Assembly (NCBI GenBank): GCA_016463225.1
Contig: JAEMRT010000021.1
Span: 1 to 58,851 of the forward strand
Length of the DNA: 58,851 nt
Reading direction: 5' to 3'
DNA from: Sphingopyxis sp.
GTDB taxonomy: Bacteria; Pseudomonadota; Alphaproteobacteria; Sphingomonadales; Sphingomonadaceae
A program made the position numbers and the translations under genes. Positions within the stretch are counted from its first letter, which is position 1. Each line of letters starts with the position of its first letter. The notes under the pieces were generated by a model. The model did no database searches and was not told the DNA's origin. It was given only the letters and a program-made list of their open reading frames with translations. Below, piece by piece: positions 35,136 to 44,106 of the stretch.

Positions 35136-35984
35136 ATGATCTGGAAAGCTATCGCATCGGCTGCAGCGGCGCTGGCCCTCGCCACCCCTGCTCTGGCACA
35201 GGACAAGCCCGCTACCACCAAGGTCAGCCTGACCCGGCTCGATTGCGGCACGGTCCGCGTCAACCGGCTCAACGCCTTTTCGGACACCGAGGCCTATCCG
35301 GGGCAGAGCCGCGATCTGACCGTCGGTTGTTACCTGATCCGCCACGGCGACCAGCTGATGCTGTGGGATCTGGGCTTGCCCAGCGCGCTGAAGGGCGCAG
35401 CGCTTGCCGCAACCGGCGACATGTCGGCAACGGTGCACCGCACCCTCGTCGAGCAGCTCGCCGACCTTGGCATCAAACCGCAGGACATCGATGTCGTCGG
35501 GGTTAGCCACTTCCATTCCGACCATGTCGGTCAGCTCCCCGATTTCCCCGCCGCGAAACTCTATATCGGCAAGGGTGACTGGGACACGCTGACGCAGAGC
35601 CCGCCGCCCGCCTTTGTCGATCCCAAGCCTTTCACGTCGTGGATCAGCGGCGGTGGCACGGCCGAGCCGGTCGCGCGCGACAAGGATATTTTCGGCGATG
35701 GCAGCGTGGTGATGTTCGACATGCCGGGGCACACCCCGGGCCACCATACGCTGCTGGTGCGGCTGGCGGGCCGCGGACCGGTACTGCTTACCGGCGATCA
35801 GGCCCATTTTCAGGAAAATTACGACAGCGAAGGCGTGCCGACTTTCAACACCAACCGCGCCGACACGCTCGCGTCGTTCGGCCGCTTCAAGGCGCTGGCC
35901 AAAAACCTGAAGGCGACGGTGATCATCCAGCACGAACCGCGCGATGTCGGCAAGCTGCCCGCTTTCCCCAAGGCCGCCGAATAG
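35136..35984 (+). CDS. Secreted metallo-beta-lactamase-fold hydrolase (AHL-lactonase-like)
   Basis: A 282-residue protein with a signal peptide (ALALATPALAQD; cleavage near residue 22). The zinc site SHFHSDHVGQL matches HxHxDH, followed by MPGHTPGHH (third metal His) and LLTGDQAHF (bridging Asp). The spacing fits the N-acyl-homoserine lactonase/AttM branch, so a secreted lactonase is the best guess; other ester or thioester substrates are possible. It lies between leuC and leuD, and leuD starts on the base after its stop. Confidence 0.86.
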   Translation: MIWKAIASAAAALALATPALAQDKPATTKVSLTRLDCGTVRVNRLNAFSDTEAYPGQSRDLTVGCYLIRHGDQLMLWDLGLPSALKGAALAATGDMSATVHRTLVEQLADLGIKPQDIDVVGVSHFHSDHVGQLPDFPAAKLYIGKGDWDTLTQSPPPAFVDPKPFTSWISGGGTAEPVARDKDIFGDGSVVMFDMPGHTPGHHTLLVRLAGRGPVLLTGDQAHFQENYDSEGVPTFNTNRADTLASFGRFKALAKNLKATVIIQHEPRDVGKLPAFPKAAE

Positions 35985-36578
35985 ATGGCGCCGATCGAAA
36001 AAGTCGAGGGCCGCGCCATCCCGTTCGGGCTGAAGAATGTCGACACCGACGTCATCATACCCGCCAAATGGCTCAAGACAATCAGCCGCGAAGGGCTCGG
36101 CAAAGGCGCGTTCGAAACGCTGCGCGCGGACCCCGACAATCTGTTCGACCGCCCCGAGTACAAGCAAGCGCCGATCCTGATCGCGGGCGACAATTTCGGC
36201 TGCGGGTCGAGCCGCGAGCATGCCGCCTGGGCGCTCGGCGACCTCGGTATCCGCGTCGTCATTGCACCCAGCTACTCGGACATCTTCTCGGGTAACGCCG
36301 TCAAGAACGGCATCTTGCCCGTCGTGCTGCCTCAATCGGCCATCGATCGGCTGATGGAGGTTGCCGTGACCGATCCGATCCATGTCGACCTCGACACCCA
36401 GACGGTGACGACGCCGTTTCAGGATCGCTTCAGCTTCGACATCGACCCGTTCCGCAAGATGTGCCTGCTGAACGGCCTCGACGAAATTTCACTCACCGAA
36501 AAAAGCGAAGCGGCGATCGCCGCGCACGAACAGAAAATAGCCAAAACACAGTCGTGGCTGACGCCAACGCTGGCATAA
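35985..36578 (+). CDS. leuD: 3-isopropylmalate dehydratase small subunit
   Basis: A 197-residue swivelling-domain partner of Leu[16 protein letters not shown] is the substrate-binding loop, and [18 protein letters not shown] is the standard N-terminal region. It begins immediately after the stop of the metallo-beta-lactamase gene without spacing, so translation may depend on the upstream gene. Length is normal. Confidence 0.97.
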   Translation: MAPIEKVEGRAIPFGLKNVDTDVIIPAKWLKTISREGLGKGAFETLRADPDNLFDRPEYKQAPILIAGDNFGCGSSREHAAWALGDLGIRVVIAPSYSDIFSGNAVKNGILPVVLPQSAIDRLMEVAVTDPIHVDLDTQTVTTPFQDRFSFDIDPFRKMCLLNGLDEISLTEKSEAAIAAHEQKIAKTQSWLTPTLA

Positions 36579-36585
36579 GGAGAAG

Positions 36586-37584
36586 ATGATGAAGGCTCTC
36601 TTGTCGACCGCCACCGGCGGCCCCGAAACGCTGGTCGTTGGCGAATTGCCGCGGCCGACCGCCGGTGCCGGACAGATCGTCATCGACGTCAAGGCGTGCG
36701 CGGTCAATTTCCCCGACACGCTGATCATCGAGGATAAATATCAGTTCAAACCCGCACGCCCCTTTGCCCCCGGCGGCGAAGTCGCGGGCCTCGTCGCCGA
36801 AGTCGGCGAAGGCGTGACCGGGTTCAAAGTCGGCGACCGCGTCATCGCCGGCTGCGGCAATGGCGGCATGTCCGAAGCCGTCGCGGTGTCGGTCCACAAC
36901 GTCTATCACCTGCCCGACGGCCATGACTTCGCCGAGGGCGCGTCGCTGCTGATGACCTATGGCACCAGCATCCACGCACTGGTCGATCGCGGCCATATCC
37001 AGGAAGGCGAGACCTTGCTCGTCCTCGGCGCCTCGGGCGGGGTCGGCATCGCCGCGGTCGAACTCGGCAAGGCGTTCGGCGCGCGCGTCGTCGCCGGCGT
37101 ATCAAGCGAAGAAAAGGCTGACATCGCGCGGCAGGCGGGCGCGGATGAGGTCGTGATCTATGGCCGCCAGCCTTTCGACAAGGATCAGTCCAAGGCGCTC
37201 GCGAACATGTTCAAGGAAGCGGTCGGACCGGGCGGCGCCAATGTCATTTATGACGCTGTGGGCGGCGACTATGCCGAACCCGCACTGCGCTCAATCGCAT
37301 GGGAAGGTCGCTATCTCGTCGTCGGTTTCCCTGCGGGCATTCCGCGCCTGCCGCTCAATCTGACCTTGCTCAAAAGCTGCGACGTCGCGGGCGTGTTCTG
37401 GGGCGCCTTTGTCGCCCGCGAACCGGAGCGCAACCGTGCGCATGTCGCGCGCCTGTTCCAGCTGTGGGAACAGGGCAAGATCAAGCCGCGCGTCACCGGC
37501 ACCTACGCCCTCGCCGATGGTGGCAAGGCGATCGCCAAGCTTGGCGACCGCAGCGCGGTCGGCAAGCTGGTCATCACCATCTGA
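36586..37584 (+). CDS. NADPH:quinone oxidoreductase-family protein (zeta-crystallin type)
   Basis: A 332-residue zinc-free medium-chain reductase. The GASGGVGIAAVELGK loop binds NADPH, and the N-terminal GroES-like domain has FPDTLIIEDKYQ. It should reduce quinones or enoyl-type compounds. Its start (MMKALL; the second ATG at 36589 is equally good) follows AAGGAGAAG just after leuD, so it is likely in the leu operon message. No zinc-binding Cys residues of true alcohol dehydrogenases are present. Confidence 0.9.
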   Translation: MMKALLSTATGGPETLVVGELPRPTAGAGQIVIDVKACAVNFPDTLIIEDKYQFKPARPFAPGGEVAGLVAEVGEGVTGFKVGDRVIAGCGNGGMSEAVAVSVHNVYHLPDGHDFAEGASLLMTYGTSIHALVDRGHIQEGETLLVLGASGGVGIAAVELGKAFGARVVAGVSSEEKADIARQAGADEVVIYGRQPFDKDQSKALANMFKEAVGPGGANVIYDAVGGDYAEPALRSIAWEGRYLVVGFPAGIPRLPLNLTLLKSCDVAGVFWGAFVAREPERNRAHVARLFQLWEQGKIKPRVTGTYALADGGKAIAKLGDRSAVGKLVITI

Positions 37585-37862
37585 AATACCGACCCGATCC
37601 CGCGCTGACCGCGGCGCTGCGCAATCTCGCGGCGCCGACCGGACGGCTGGAAGTGCGCGTGACGCCCGGCGCCGGGCGTGAAGATGTCACGATCGAAGGG
37701 GCCACCGTGCGCCTGCGCGTTACCGCACCGCCCGCCGACGGCGCCGCGAACGACGCCGTGCTCGATCTGCTGGCCGCCGCGCTCGGCCGTCCACGCCGCG
37801 ATCTCACCCTGCTGCGCGGCGCGGCGGCACGGATCAAGCTCATCGCGATCGCGCCCGATTGA
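37581..37862 (+). CDS. DUF167 (YggU-like) protein
   Basis: A roughly 93-residue protein with the complete DUF167 core: LEVRVTPGAG, VRLRVTAPPADGAANDAV and LLRGAAARIKLIAI. The function is unknown. There is no ATG, GTG or TTG between the upstream gene and the core. The only upstream option that keeps the first strand is CTG at 37581, overlapping the quinone reductase stop codon, or a start far inside that gene. The start is therefore provisional. Translational coupling to the upstream gene would explain the weak initiation. Confidence 0.72.
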   Translation: MKYRPDPALTAALRNLAAPTGRLEVRVTPGAGREDVTIEGATVRLRVTAPPADGAANDAVLDLLAAALGRPRRDLTLLRGAAARIKLIAIAPD

Positions 37863-37936
37863 TTTGGCCGAGTTAACGCTTTCGCAGGGGCTGTGCTTTA
37901 TCACCAATGGCAGGACTATCTGGTCAGGGTGCAACA

Positions 37937-38230
37937 ATGGCGACTCGCCGCGCAAAGGCTGATGAAAGTAACGCGAGCATCGCGAATATTTCGCGTACCC
38001 GCCGCGCGCAACTCGTCGCCGAGTTCGAGGGCGAGTTGGGGATCGATTATAAAGCGCGCGCCAAGGCGGCAGAGGCCGAACGCCGCTGGCAGGTTCGCAA
38101 GACCTTCATCGTGTGGACCGTCGCGCTGATCTTTTTCACCGTCGCATGCCAAAAGCTGTGGGTGATGGGGCAGGACGTCGACAAGCCGTTCTCCGACCTC
38201 AACCCGATCGACAGCATTTTCGGCGAGTAG
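37937..38230 (+). CDS. Small single-span membrane protein
   Basis: A 97-residue protein: a charged, coiled-coil-like N-terminal half (AEFEGELGIDYKARAKAAE) followed by one hydrophobic segment (TVALIFFTVACQKLW) and an acidic tail. I do not recognise the family. ATG 37937 has CAGGGTG six bases ahead; ATG 37907 would add ten residues. It is convergent with sdhA and occupies the place where sdhB often lies. Confidence 0.6.
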   Translation: MATRRAKADESNASIANISRTRRAQLVAEFEGELGIDYKARAKAAEAERRWQVRKTFIVWTVALIFFTVACQKLWVMGQDVDKPFSDLNPIDSIFGE

Positions 38231-38248
38231 CCGCGCCGCAATCGGTCC

Positions 38249-40063
38249 TCAATAAACCCGCGCCTTCGGCTTGATATATTCGACATCGTCCGACAGCGTA
38301 TATTCGTGGACCGGGCGGTAATCGAGGCGGACACCGCCGCCCTTGCCGCCCCAGCCGTCGAACCACGCTACCGTGTGCTTCATCCAGTTCGCATCGTCGC
38401 GGTTCGGGAAATCCTCGTGCGCGTGGGCGCCGCGGCTTTCCTTGCGGTTGAACGCCGAATGCATCGTCACCGTCGCCTGGCTGATCAGATTGTCGAGCTC
38501 GAGCGTTTCGACCAGGTCGGTGTTCCAGATCAGGCTGCGGTCGGTGACCCCGACGTCGTTCATCCGCTGATAGGTTTTGGTCAGCTTTTCCTTGCCCTCG
38601 GCCATCAGTTCGTCGGTACGGAACACCGCGGCATGCGCCGACATGGCGCGCTGCATTTCGGTGCGGATTTCCGCCGTCGGCGACCCGCCCTTGGCGTGAC
38701 GGAAATGGTCGAGGCGGCCAAGCGCGAGATCGGCGCTGTCAGTCGGCAGCGGCTGCTGCGCCACACCCGGTTTGATGATGTCGCGCAGGCGGTGCCCCGT
38801 CGCGCGGCCAAAGACGACGAGATCGATCAGGCTGTTCGAGCCAAGACGGTTCGCGCCATGGACAGACACGCACGCCGCTTCACCGACCGCGAACAGGCCG
38901 AGGACGACGGTGTCGGGGCCGTCCTTGCCCAAGGTCACGACTTCGCCATGATAGTTACAGGGAATGCCGCCCATATTATAATGGACCGTCGGCACGACCG
39001 GCAGCGGCTGGCGCGTCAGGTCGACGCCCGCGAAAACCTTGCCGCTTTCGGTGATGCCGGGCAGGCGTTCATGGAGCACCGCGGGATCGATATGATCGAG
39101 GTGCAGATAGATATGGTCCTTGTGTGGGCCGACGCCGCGGCCTTCGCGGATTTCGAGCGCCATTGATCGCGACACGACGTCGCGTGATGCGAGGTCCTTG
39201 GCCGACGGAGCGTAGCGTTCCATGAATCGCTCGCCCTCCGAATTGGTCAGATAACCGCCCTCGCCGCGCGCACCCTCGGTGATCAGCACGCCGGCGCCAT
39301 AGATGCCGGTCGGATGGAATTGGACGAATTCCATGTCCTGAAGCGGCAAGCCGGCGCGCAGCACCATGCCGCCGCCGTCGCCGGTGCAGGTGTGCGCCGA
39401 AGTCGCGGTGAAATAGCTGCGGCCATAACCGCCAGTCGCGAGCACGACGGCCTGCGACCGGAAACGGTGGATGCTGCCGTCATCCATGCACAACGCGATG
39501 ACGCCGCGGCAAACCTTGCCGTCGGGGCCATCTTCCATGATCAGGTCGAGCGCGAAATATTCGACAAAGAAGTCGGCGTCATATTTCAGCGACTGCTGGT
39601 ACAGCGCGTGGAGCATCGCATGGCCGGTGCGGTCGGCCGCGGCGGCGGTGCGCTGCACCGGCGGGCCTTCGCCCATATTCTGCATATGGCCGCCGAACGG
39701 ACGCTGATAGATGGTGCCGTCGGCGTTGCGCGAAAAGGGCACCCCGGCGTGCTCAAGCTCGTACACCGCCTGCGGCGCTTCGCGGACCATATATTCGATC
39801 GCGTCCTGGTCGCCGAGCCAGTCGGAGCCCTTGACGGTGTCGTACATATGCCACTGCCAATGGTCGGGCGAATTGTTGCCGAGCGACGCGGCGATGCCGC
39901 CCTGCGCCGCTACGGTGTGGCTGCGCGTCGGGAACACCTTGGTGATGCACGCGGTCTTCAGCCCTGCTTCGGCGCTGCCCATCGTAGCGCGCAGGCCCGA
40001 TCCGCCGGCGCCAACGACGACAGTGTCATAGATATGGTCGATGATCTTGTAAGCGTCGGTCAT
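38249..40063 (-). CDS. sdhA: Succinate dehydrogenase flavoprotein subunit
   Basis: A 604-residue FAD subunit of complex [17 protein letters not shown] is the FAD loop, [17 protein letters not shown] carries the His that binds FAD covalently, and [11 protein letters not shown] and [15 protein letters not shown] follow. It oxidises succinate at the inner face of the membrane. It is third in sdhC-sdhD-sdhA, one base after sdhD, and no sdhB follows; the next gene is convergent. Confidence 0.96.
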   Translation of the reverse strand: MTDAYKIIDHIYDTVVVGAGGSGLRATMGSAEAGLKTACITKVFPTRSHTVAAQGGIAASLGNNSPDHWQWHMYDTVKGSDWLGDQDAIEYMVREAPQAVYELEHAGVPFSRNADGTIYQRPFGGHMQNMGEGPPVQRTAAAADRTGHAMLHALYQQSLKYDADFFVEYFALDLIMEDGPDGKVCRGVIALCMDDGSIHRFRSQAVVLATGGYGRSYFTATSAHTCTGDGGGMVLRAGLPLQDMEFVQFHPTGIYGAGVLITEGARGEGGYLTNSEGERFMERYAPSAKDLASRDVVSRSMALEIREGRGVGPHKDHIYLHLDHIDPAVLHERLPGITESGKVFAGVDLTRQPLPVVPTVHYNMGGIPCNYHGEVVTLGKDGPDTVVLGLFAVGEAACVSVHGANRLGSNSLIDLVVFGRATGHRLRDIIKPGVAQQPLPTDSADLALGRLDHFRHAKGGSPTAEIRTEMQRAMSAHAAVFRTDELMAEGKEKLTKTYQRMNDVGVTDRSLIWNTDLVETLELDNLISQATVTMHSAFNRKESRGAHAHEDFPNRDDANWMKHTVAWFDGWGGKGGGVRLDYRPVHEYTLSDDVEYIKPKARVY

Positions 40064-40064
40064 G

Positions 40065-40466
40065 TCACATGCCCCCCGGGCCGGCCACGACGGGTGCCAG
40101 CGCAATCCGCGCGATCGTGAAGATCCCGTAGGCGGCGCCGCCGATGGCGTAGAAATTGAGCAGAACGGTCGCGAGCAGAAGCATCGGCCCGTGGACATAA
40201 TCCTCGATCAGCACCGTGAGGCCCAGCCGCAGGTGCCAGAAGACACTGACCACCATCAGGATGAGCGCCAGCGCCACCGTCGGGTTCGCCGCCCAGCGCA
40301 GCACCGCCGCGTGGTCACCAAGCGGCAGCCGGATCAGCGACACGACGAAAAAGCCGACGAGCAGGATGTTGCCAAGCGCGGTCAGCCTTTGTTGAAGCCA
40401 ATGCTGCGAGCCATGCCCCGACGAGCCGAGGCCGCGGACCTTGCCGAGATGCGTGCCATTGCCCAT
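40065..40466 (-). CDS. sdhD: Succinate dehydrogenase membrane anchor subunit
   Basis: A 133-residue membrane anchor with three helices. [15 protein letters not shown] at the N-terminus is typical of alphaproteobacterial SdhD (the W/R pair near the quinone site), and [17 protein letters not shown] supplies a candidate haem-ligand His. It overlaps sdhC by one base. The start at ATG 40466 is fixed by this overlap. Confidence 0.93.
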   Translation of the reverse strand: MGNGTHLGKVRGLGSSGHGSQHWLQQRLTALGNILLVGFFVVSLIRLPLGDHAAVLRWAANPTVALALILMVVSVFWHLRLGLTVLIEDYVHGPMLLLATVLLNFYAIGGAAYGIFTIARIALAPVVAGPGGM

Positions 40467-40909
40467 CAGAGTGCCTCCGCCATGATATAAAGCCAGGTTG
40501 CGGCGGTCGCGAATACGCCCGCGGCGATCACGACGATCGACCACAGCTTGTTGGTTTTCAGCTCATATCCTGCGCCGGTGTCGAGCACGAAATGGCGCAG
40601 CCCTGAGAAGAGATGCTGGAAAAACGCCCAGGTCAGCCCGACCAGCACGACCTTGCCCAGGATATTGGTGATCTGATGAAACAGGCTGATTTCGGGGCTG
40701 GGATCGTGCCAGATGCACGCAACAAACGTGGCGTAGGCCTCTGGCCCGCCTGCAATCGCGCCCAGCCACCACAGGAACAGACCGGCACCGACAATCGCCA
40801 GCCCGTCGCCGCTGGCGCGATGAAGGATCGAGACCGCCATCGCGGGCCCCCACTTATATACCTGCAAATGCGGAGCGCGCGGGCGCGCATTCGGTTCGTT
40901 GCCAGCCAT
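40466..40909 (-). CDS. sdhC: Succinate dehydrogenase cytochrome b556 subunit
   Basis: A 147-residue three-helix subunit that anchors complex II and binds haem and quinone. SILHRASGDGL is the family SxxHRxSG motif, and HLFSGLRHFVLDTG carries the haem-ligand His. First gene of sdhCDA. The 127 bases upstream, to the next leftward gene, hold no obvious strong promoter that I could define. Confidence 0.95.
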   Translation of the reverse strand: MAGNEPNARPRAPHLQVYKWGPAMAVSILHRASGDGLAIVGAGLFLWWLGAIAGGPEAYATFVACIWHDPSPEISLFHQITNILGKVVLVGLTWAFFQHLFSGLRHFVLDTGAGYELKTNKLWSIVVIAAGVFATAATWLYIMAEAL

Positions 40910-41036
40910 ATCAGCCCCGTTTCTGACTCTATTCGGTCGATGTGGAGCCGGTTAAGCCTTCCCGCGGTGATATGCAATTGCTTAGCGGGGATACGCGCTC
41001 AAGAAATCATGACGTATTCGACACAAAGAGCACCGC

Positions 41037-41645
41037 CTAGCCGCCCCTCTGCTTCGACAGCAATTGAGCCAGCCCCATGGTGATGACCGTGACAGAAGCG
41101 AGGCCCAGGATGACAAAGGTACGCATTGCCCCCCAACCGCTGGGAAGCAGATTGGCGGGAGTATATATTACGACACCCAATAGTATGGACCCGAGCACTA
41201 TTGGCACCAGCATTCGCATCGGCAATGCATAGCCACGCGCGATTTTCTGCTCGCGCGTCAATGCCTGAACAAGTGGGCGGGTTTCGAGCCTTTTCCACAC
41301 CATCATTTTAAATTTCCTAAGCTGAATGCGGTGCCAGACGGCCACGAAGAACCAGCCAGGAATTGAGAGCAATGCGAATAGAGCGAAGGGGGTCCAAAGC
41401 TTCGCGGCGAGCAAAGCAAAAACGACGGTGAGGCATAGTGAAGCCCATACCGACTGGCTAAATTGACGGACCTGCGCTGCCAGTATCAGCTCATACTCGA
41501 CCAGCATGGTGACGGCTTCCTTTTCCGACAGCGGTCGGCCTTCACCAGCGATCGAACGGGAAAAAATATAGTGGGGCTTTTCGTATCGAAGTAGCGCGAC
41601 AAGCGCCGCCTTTTCTCGTTCGATCGTTGGGTTTTGAGCAGCCAT
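41037..41645 (-). CDS. Uncharacterised membrane protein, lower GC
   Basis: A 202-residue protein with a charged N-terminal 70 residues and four hydrophobic segments arranged as two pairs (near residues 70-105 and 145-195). I do not recognise a family. Base composition is clearly less GC-rich than the sdh and ald genes, which suggests later arrival. The repeat-bearing stretch 41646-41967 lies upstream of it. Confidence 0.62.
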   Translation of the reverse strand: MAAQNPTIEREKAALVALLRYEKPHYIFSRSIAGEGRPLSEKEAVTMLVEYELILAAQVRQFSQSVWASLCLTVVFALLAAKLWTPFALFALLSIPGWFFVAVWHRIQLRKFKMMVWKRLETRPLVQALTREQKIARGYALPMRMLVPIVLGSILLGVVIYTPANLLPSGWGAMRTFVILGLASVTVITMGLAQLLSKQRGG

Positions 41646-41967
41646 GGCGTGAGCGTAGCCAAGCAGGTTTAATATAATCCGAAGGTAAAGAGCGCCCAGA
41701 CATCACGCGCGATTCAGCGAGTGTTTCGACGTTAATCGACAACGACGAAGGAAAGGGGAATGATAAAAATCGACCATTTCTAGCCATCAATCCTCCTTGT
41801 CGCGCAGCGATGGGGAGGTGGCAGCGCGAAGCGCTGACGGAGGGGCAGTGGCGCGACGTCGCGGCCCCTCTACCGCTTGCTTCGCAAGCGGTCCCCCTCC
41901 CCATGGCTTCGCCACAGGGAAAATCGGCTACGTCCGCTTCCTATCCTGAACCGGCCACATCACCGCG
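41646..41967. repeat. Gene-free stretch with a compound inverted-repeat element
   Basis: The only gap longer than 300 bases. Bases 41646-41790 show nothing I can name. About 41808-41910 is a nested hairpin element: an outer GATGGGGAGG/CCTCCCCAT pair, an inner GAGGGGC/GCCCCTC pair, a small CAGCGC/GCGCTG hairpin and a perfect CCGCTTGC/GCAAGCGG hairpin. The left end (TGTCGCGCAGCGATGG) is shared with the small hairpin at 2231-2269. It looks like a non-autonomous intergenic repeat rather than a gene. Confidence 0.65.
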
Positions 41968-42210
41968 TCACTTAATCTTGTCGCGGTTCACATAGAGCAG
42001 CGCGGCGATCACTGCGGCCGAGCCAATACCCAACCCCGCGGCAGCGGCGGTTTTCCAGCCCCGCTTGCCGCCCTTCGCTGCGTCCCGATCCGCCGCCTCG
42101 GCCGCGTCGGCGGCTTCCTTCTGCTGACGCTGCTCGCGCGCGGCGCGCAGCACCTCATTTTCCTCGGGTTCGTCGCCCTGCAGCGGCGGGGAGGGAGATT
42201 GGTCGGTCAT
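41968..42210 (-). CDS. Small single-span membrane protein
   Basis: An 80-residue protein: an acidic then Ala/Glu/Arg-rich helical N-terminal part (likely coiled coil, residues 15-50), and one C-terminal membrane span (AAAAGLGIGSAAVIAALLYV) ending in RDKIK. Its topology would be cytoplasmic N-terminus with a tail anchor. I do not recognise a family. It lies 20 bases after the ald stop on the same strand, so it may be co-transcribed with ald. Confidence 0.6.
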   Translation of the reverse strand: MTDQSPSPPLQGDEPEENEVLRAAREQRQQKEAADAAEAADRDAAKGGKRGWKTAAAAGLGIGSAAVIAALLYVNRDKIK

Positions 42211-42230
42211 TATCGCTTATGTCCTTGTAT

Positions 42231-43346
42231 TCAGGCGAGTGCCTGCTCAACAGACACATAATCGGTTCCGATCGCTTCCGCTACGGCTTCGAACGTCACC
42301 TTGCCATTCCATACGTTCAAACCCTGCGCAAGATGCACGTCGCGCTTCAAAGCTTCCTTCCACCCCAGATCGGCGATGCGCAGGGCGTGCGGCAGGGTGA
42401 CATTGTTGAGCGCATAGGTGCTGGTGCGCGCGACCCCGCCGGGCATGTTGGCAACCGCATAATGGACGATGCCGTCGACGACATAGGTCGGTTCGGCGTG
42501 CGTTGTCGCGTGGCTGGTTTCAAAACAGCCGCCCTGATCGATCGCGACGTCGACGAGCACCGAACCCGCCTGCATCGTGCCGAGCATATCGCGCGTGACA
42601 AGCTTGGGTGCCTCGGCGCCGGGGATCAGCACCGCGCCGATGACCAGATCGGCCTCGGCGACGCATTCGGCCAGATTGGCGCGGTTCGAAAAGCGCGTCT
42701 TGGCACGCGCCTCGAAGAACGTGCCGACGCGTTCGAGCACTTCCGGATCGCGGTCGAGGATCGTCACATCGGCGCCGAGGCCTGCGGCCATCTGCGCCGC
42801 GTTGAAGCCGACGACGCCGCCGCCGATCACGCACACCTTGCCCGGCGCGACGCCGGGCACGCCGCCGAGCAGCACGCCGCGGCCGCCATGCGCTTTTTCG
42901 AGCGCGGTGGCGCCGGCCTGGATCGACATACGTCCCGCGACCTGGCTCATCGGCTTCAGCAGCGGCAGGCCGCCGTGCGGGCTGGTGACGGTTTCATAGG
43001 CGATGCACACCGCACCCGATTTCATCAGGTCGCGGGTCTGGTCGGGATCGGGGGCGAGGTGGAGATAGGTGTAGAGGATCTGACCCTCGCGCAGCATCGC
43101 GCGTTCGCCCGGCTGCGGTTCCTTGACCTTGACCACCATGTCGCAGGTCGCGAAAATCTCTTCGGCGGTCTGGACGATCTCGGCCCCGGCTTCGACATAA
43201 TAGCGGTCGTGCGCGCCTATGCCAGCGCCGGCGCCGGTCTGAACCAGCACGCGATGGCCGTGGACGGTCAGCTCGCGCGCGCTTTCGGGGGTCAGTCCGA
43301 CGCGATATTCGTGGTTCTTGATTTCCTTGGGGGTGCCGATGATCAT
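42231..43346 (-). CDS. ald: Alanine dehydrogenase
   Basis: A 371-residue NAD-dependent enzyme interconverting L-alanine with pyruvate and ammonia. [20 protein letters not shown] is the standard start, catalytic Lys and His lie in VVKVKEPQ and YLHLAPD, and the NAD loop is [18 protein letters not shown] is ahead of ATG 43346. Divergent from an Lrp-type regulator, the usual arrangement for alanine-induced ald genes. Confidence 0.96.
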   Translation of the reverse strand: MIIGTPKEIKNHEYRVGLTPESARELTVHGHRVLVQTGAGAGIGAHDRYYVEAGAEIVQTAEEIFATCDMVVKVKEPQPGERAMLREGQILYTYLHLAPDPDQTRDLMKSGAVCIAYETVTSPHGGLPLLKPMSQVAGRMSIQAGATALEKAHGGRGVLLGGVPGVAPGKVCVIGGGVVGFNAAQMAAGLGADVTILDRDPEVLERVGTFFEARAKTRFSNRANLAECVAEADLVIGAVLIPGAEAPKLVTRDMLGTMQAGSVLVDVAIDQGGCFETSHATTHAEPTYVVDGIVHYAVANMPGGVARTSTYALNNVTLPHALRIADLGWKEALKRDVHLAQGLNVWNGKVTFEAVAEAIGTDYVSVEQALA

Positions 43347-43447
43347 TGTCGCTCTCCATTGGTTCGCCGCCGGTCGCGCTATCCCGGCGCCGCGTCGTTC
43401 ATGGCTGCGCCTAATAGCAGAAACGGCGCGCGAGGTGCTTGCATATC

Positions 43448-43490
43448 GTCGCTGAATTCGCGACAAATGCGCACAAATATCGCGTGATAT
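43448..43490. promoter_or_regulatory. Probable Lrp-type operators between ald and its regulator
   Basis: Two dyads lie in the 160-base gap: GTCGC/GCGAC arms at 43448-43464 spaced by 7, and ATATC/GATAT arms at 43477-43490 spaced by 4. The spacing of their centres is about 27 bases. The second sits 17 bases before the regulator ATG, so it could mediate autoregulation as well as ald control. AAGGA at 43496-43500 is the regulator's ribosome binding site. Confidence 0.5.
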
Positions 43491-43506
43491 GGCGTAAGGA
43501 CGCACA

Positions 43507-43980
43507 ATGATTGATCGAATCGACCGCAAGCTCCTCGACATGCTGCAACGGGGCGGTCCGCGCCCCGCCGCCGAACTGGGCGAAGCGGTCGGCCTGTCAG
43601 CATCGGCGTGCCACCGCCGTATCCGCGCGCTAGAGGCGGCGGGGATCATCACCGGCTATGCCGCGCGGCTGGCCCCCGAACGCATCGGCCTCGGGCTCGA
43701 CGTCTTCGTCGACATCAGCCTGACCTCGCAGAGCGAAGAAGCGCTGACCGCGTTCGAAAGCGCGGTCAAAAGCTTCGACGAGATCCTCGAATGCCAGCTT
43801 TTGTCGGGCGCATCCGATTACCGGTTGCGCGTCGCGGCGCGAAACGTTGCCGATTTCGACCGGCTGCACCGCCATTGCCTGTCGCGCCTGCCCGGGGTCG
43901 CAGCGATGCACAGCGCCTTTGCGCTGCGCACGATCAAGGCGTTTGAGGGCTATCCGGTGCCAGCCACTGATACGTACTAG
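43507..43980 (+). CDS. Lrp/AsnC-family transcriptional regulator (probable AldR)
   Basis: A 157-residue regulator with an N-terminal HTH (LGEAVGLSASACHRRIRALEAAG) and a C-terminal RAM ligand-binding/oligomerisation domain (FDEILECQLLSGASDYRLRVAARN, read in parts). By position it should control the divergent alanine dehydrogenase gene in response to alanine. Length and domain order are normal. A T-poor 126-base gap follows before the chemoreceptor gene, with nothing evident in it. Confidence 0.93.
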   Translation: MIDRIDRKLLDMLQRGGPRPAAELGEAVGLSASACHRRIRALEAAGIITGYAARLAPERIGLGLDVFVDISLTSQSEEALTAFESAVKSFDEILECQLLSGASDYRLRVAARNVADFDRLHRHCLSRLPGVAAMHSAFALRTIKAFEGYPVPATDTY

Positions 43981-44106
43981 CCACGAAAATCGCCCGGCTG
44001 GTTAACGTGCAATTTACCAAAAGCGCGGCATAGCCCGGTCATATGTTTTGCGGACGACAGGCGGGCGGCAGACCCGTGCGTCGGGATCGATCAGGGAAGC
44101 AGGATC

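Noticed and set aside
38306..40120. Plus-strand open frames opposite sdhA
   Set aside because: Composition is that of antisense GC-rich shadow; sdhA motifs are complete on the minus strand.
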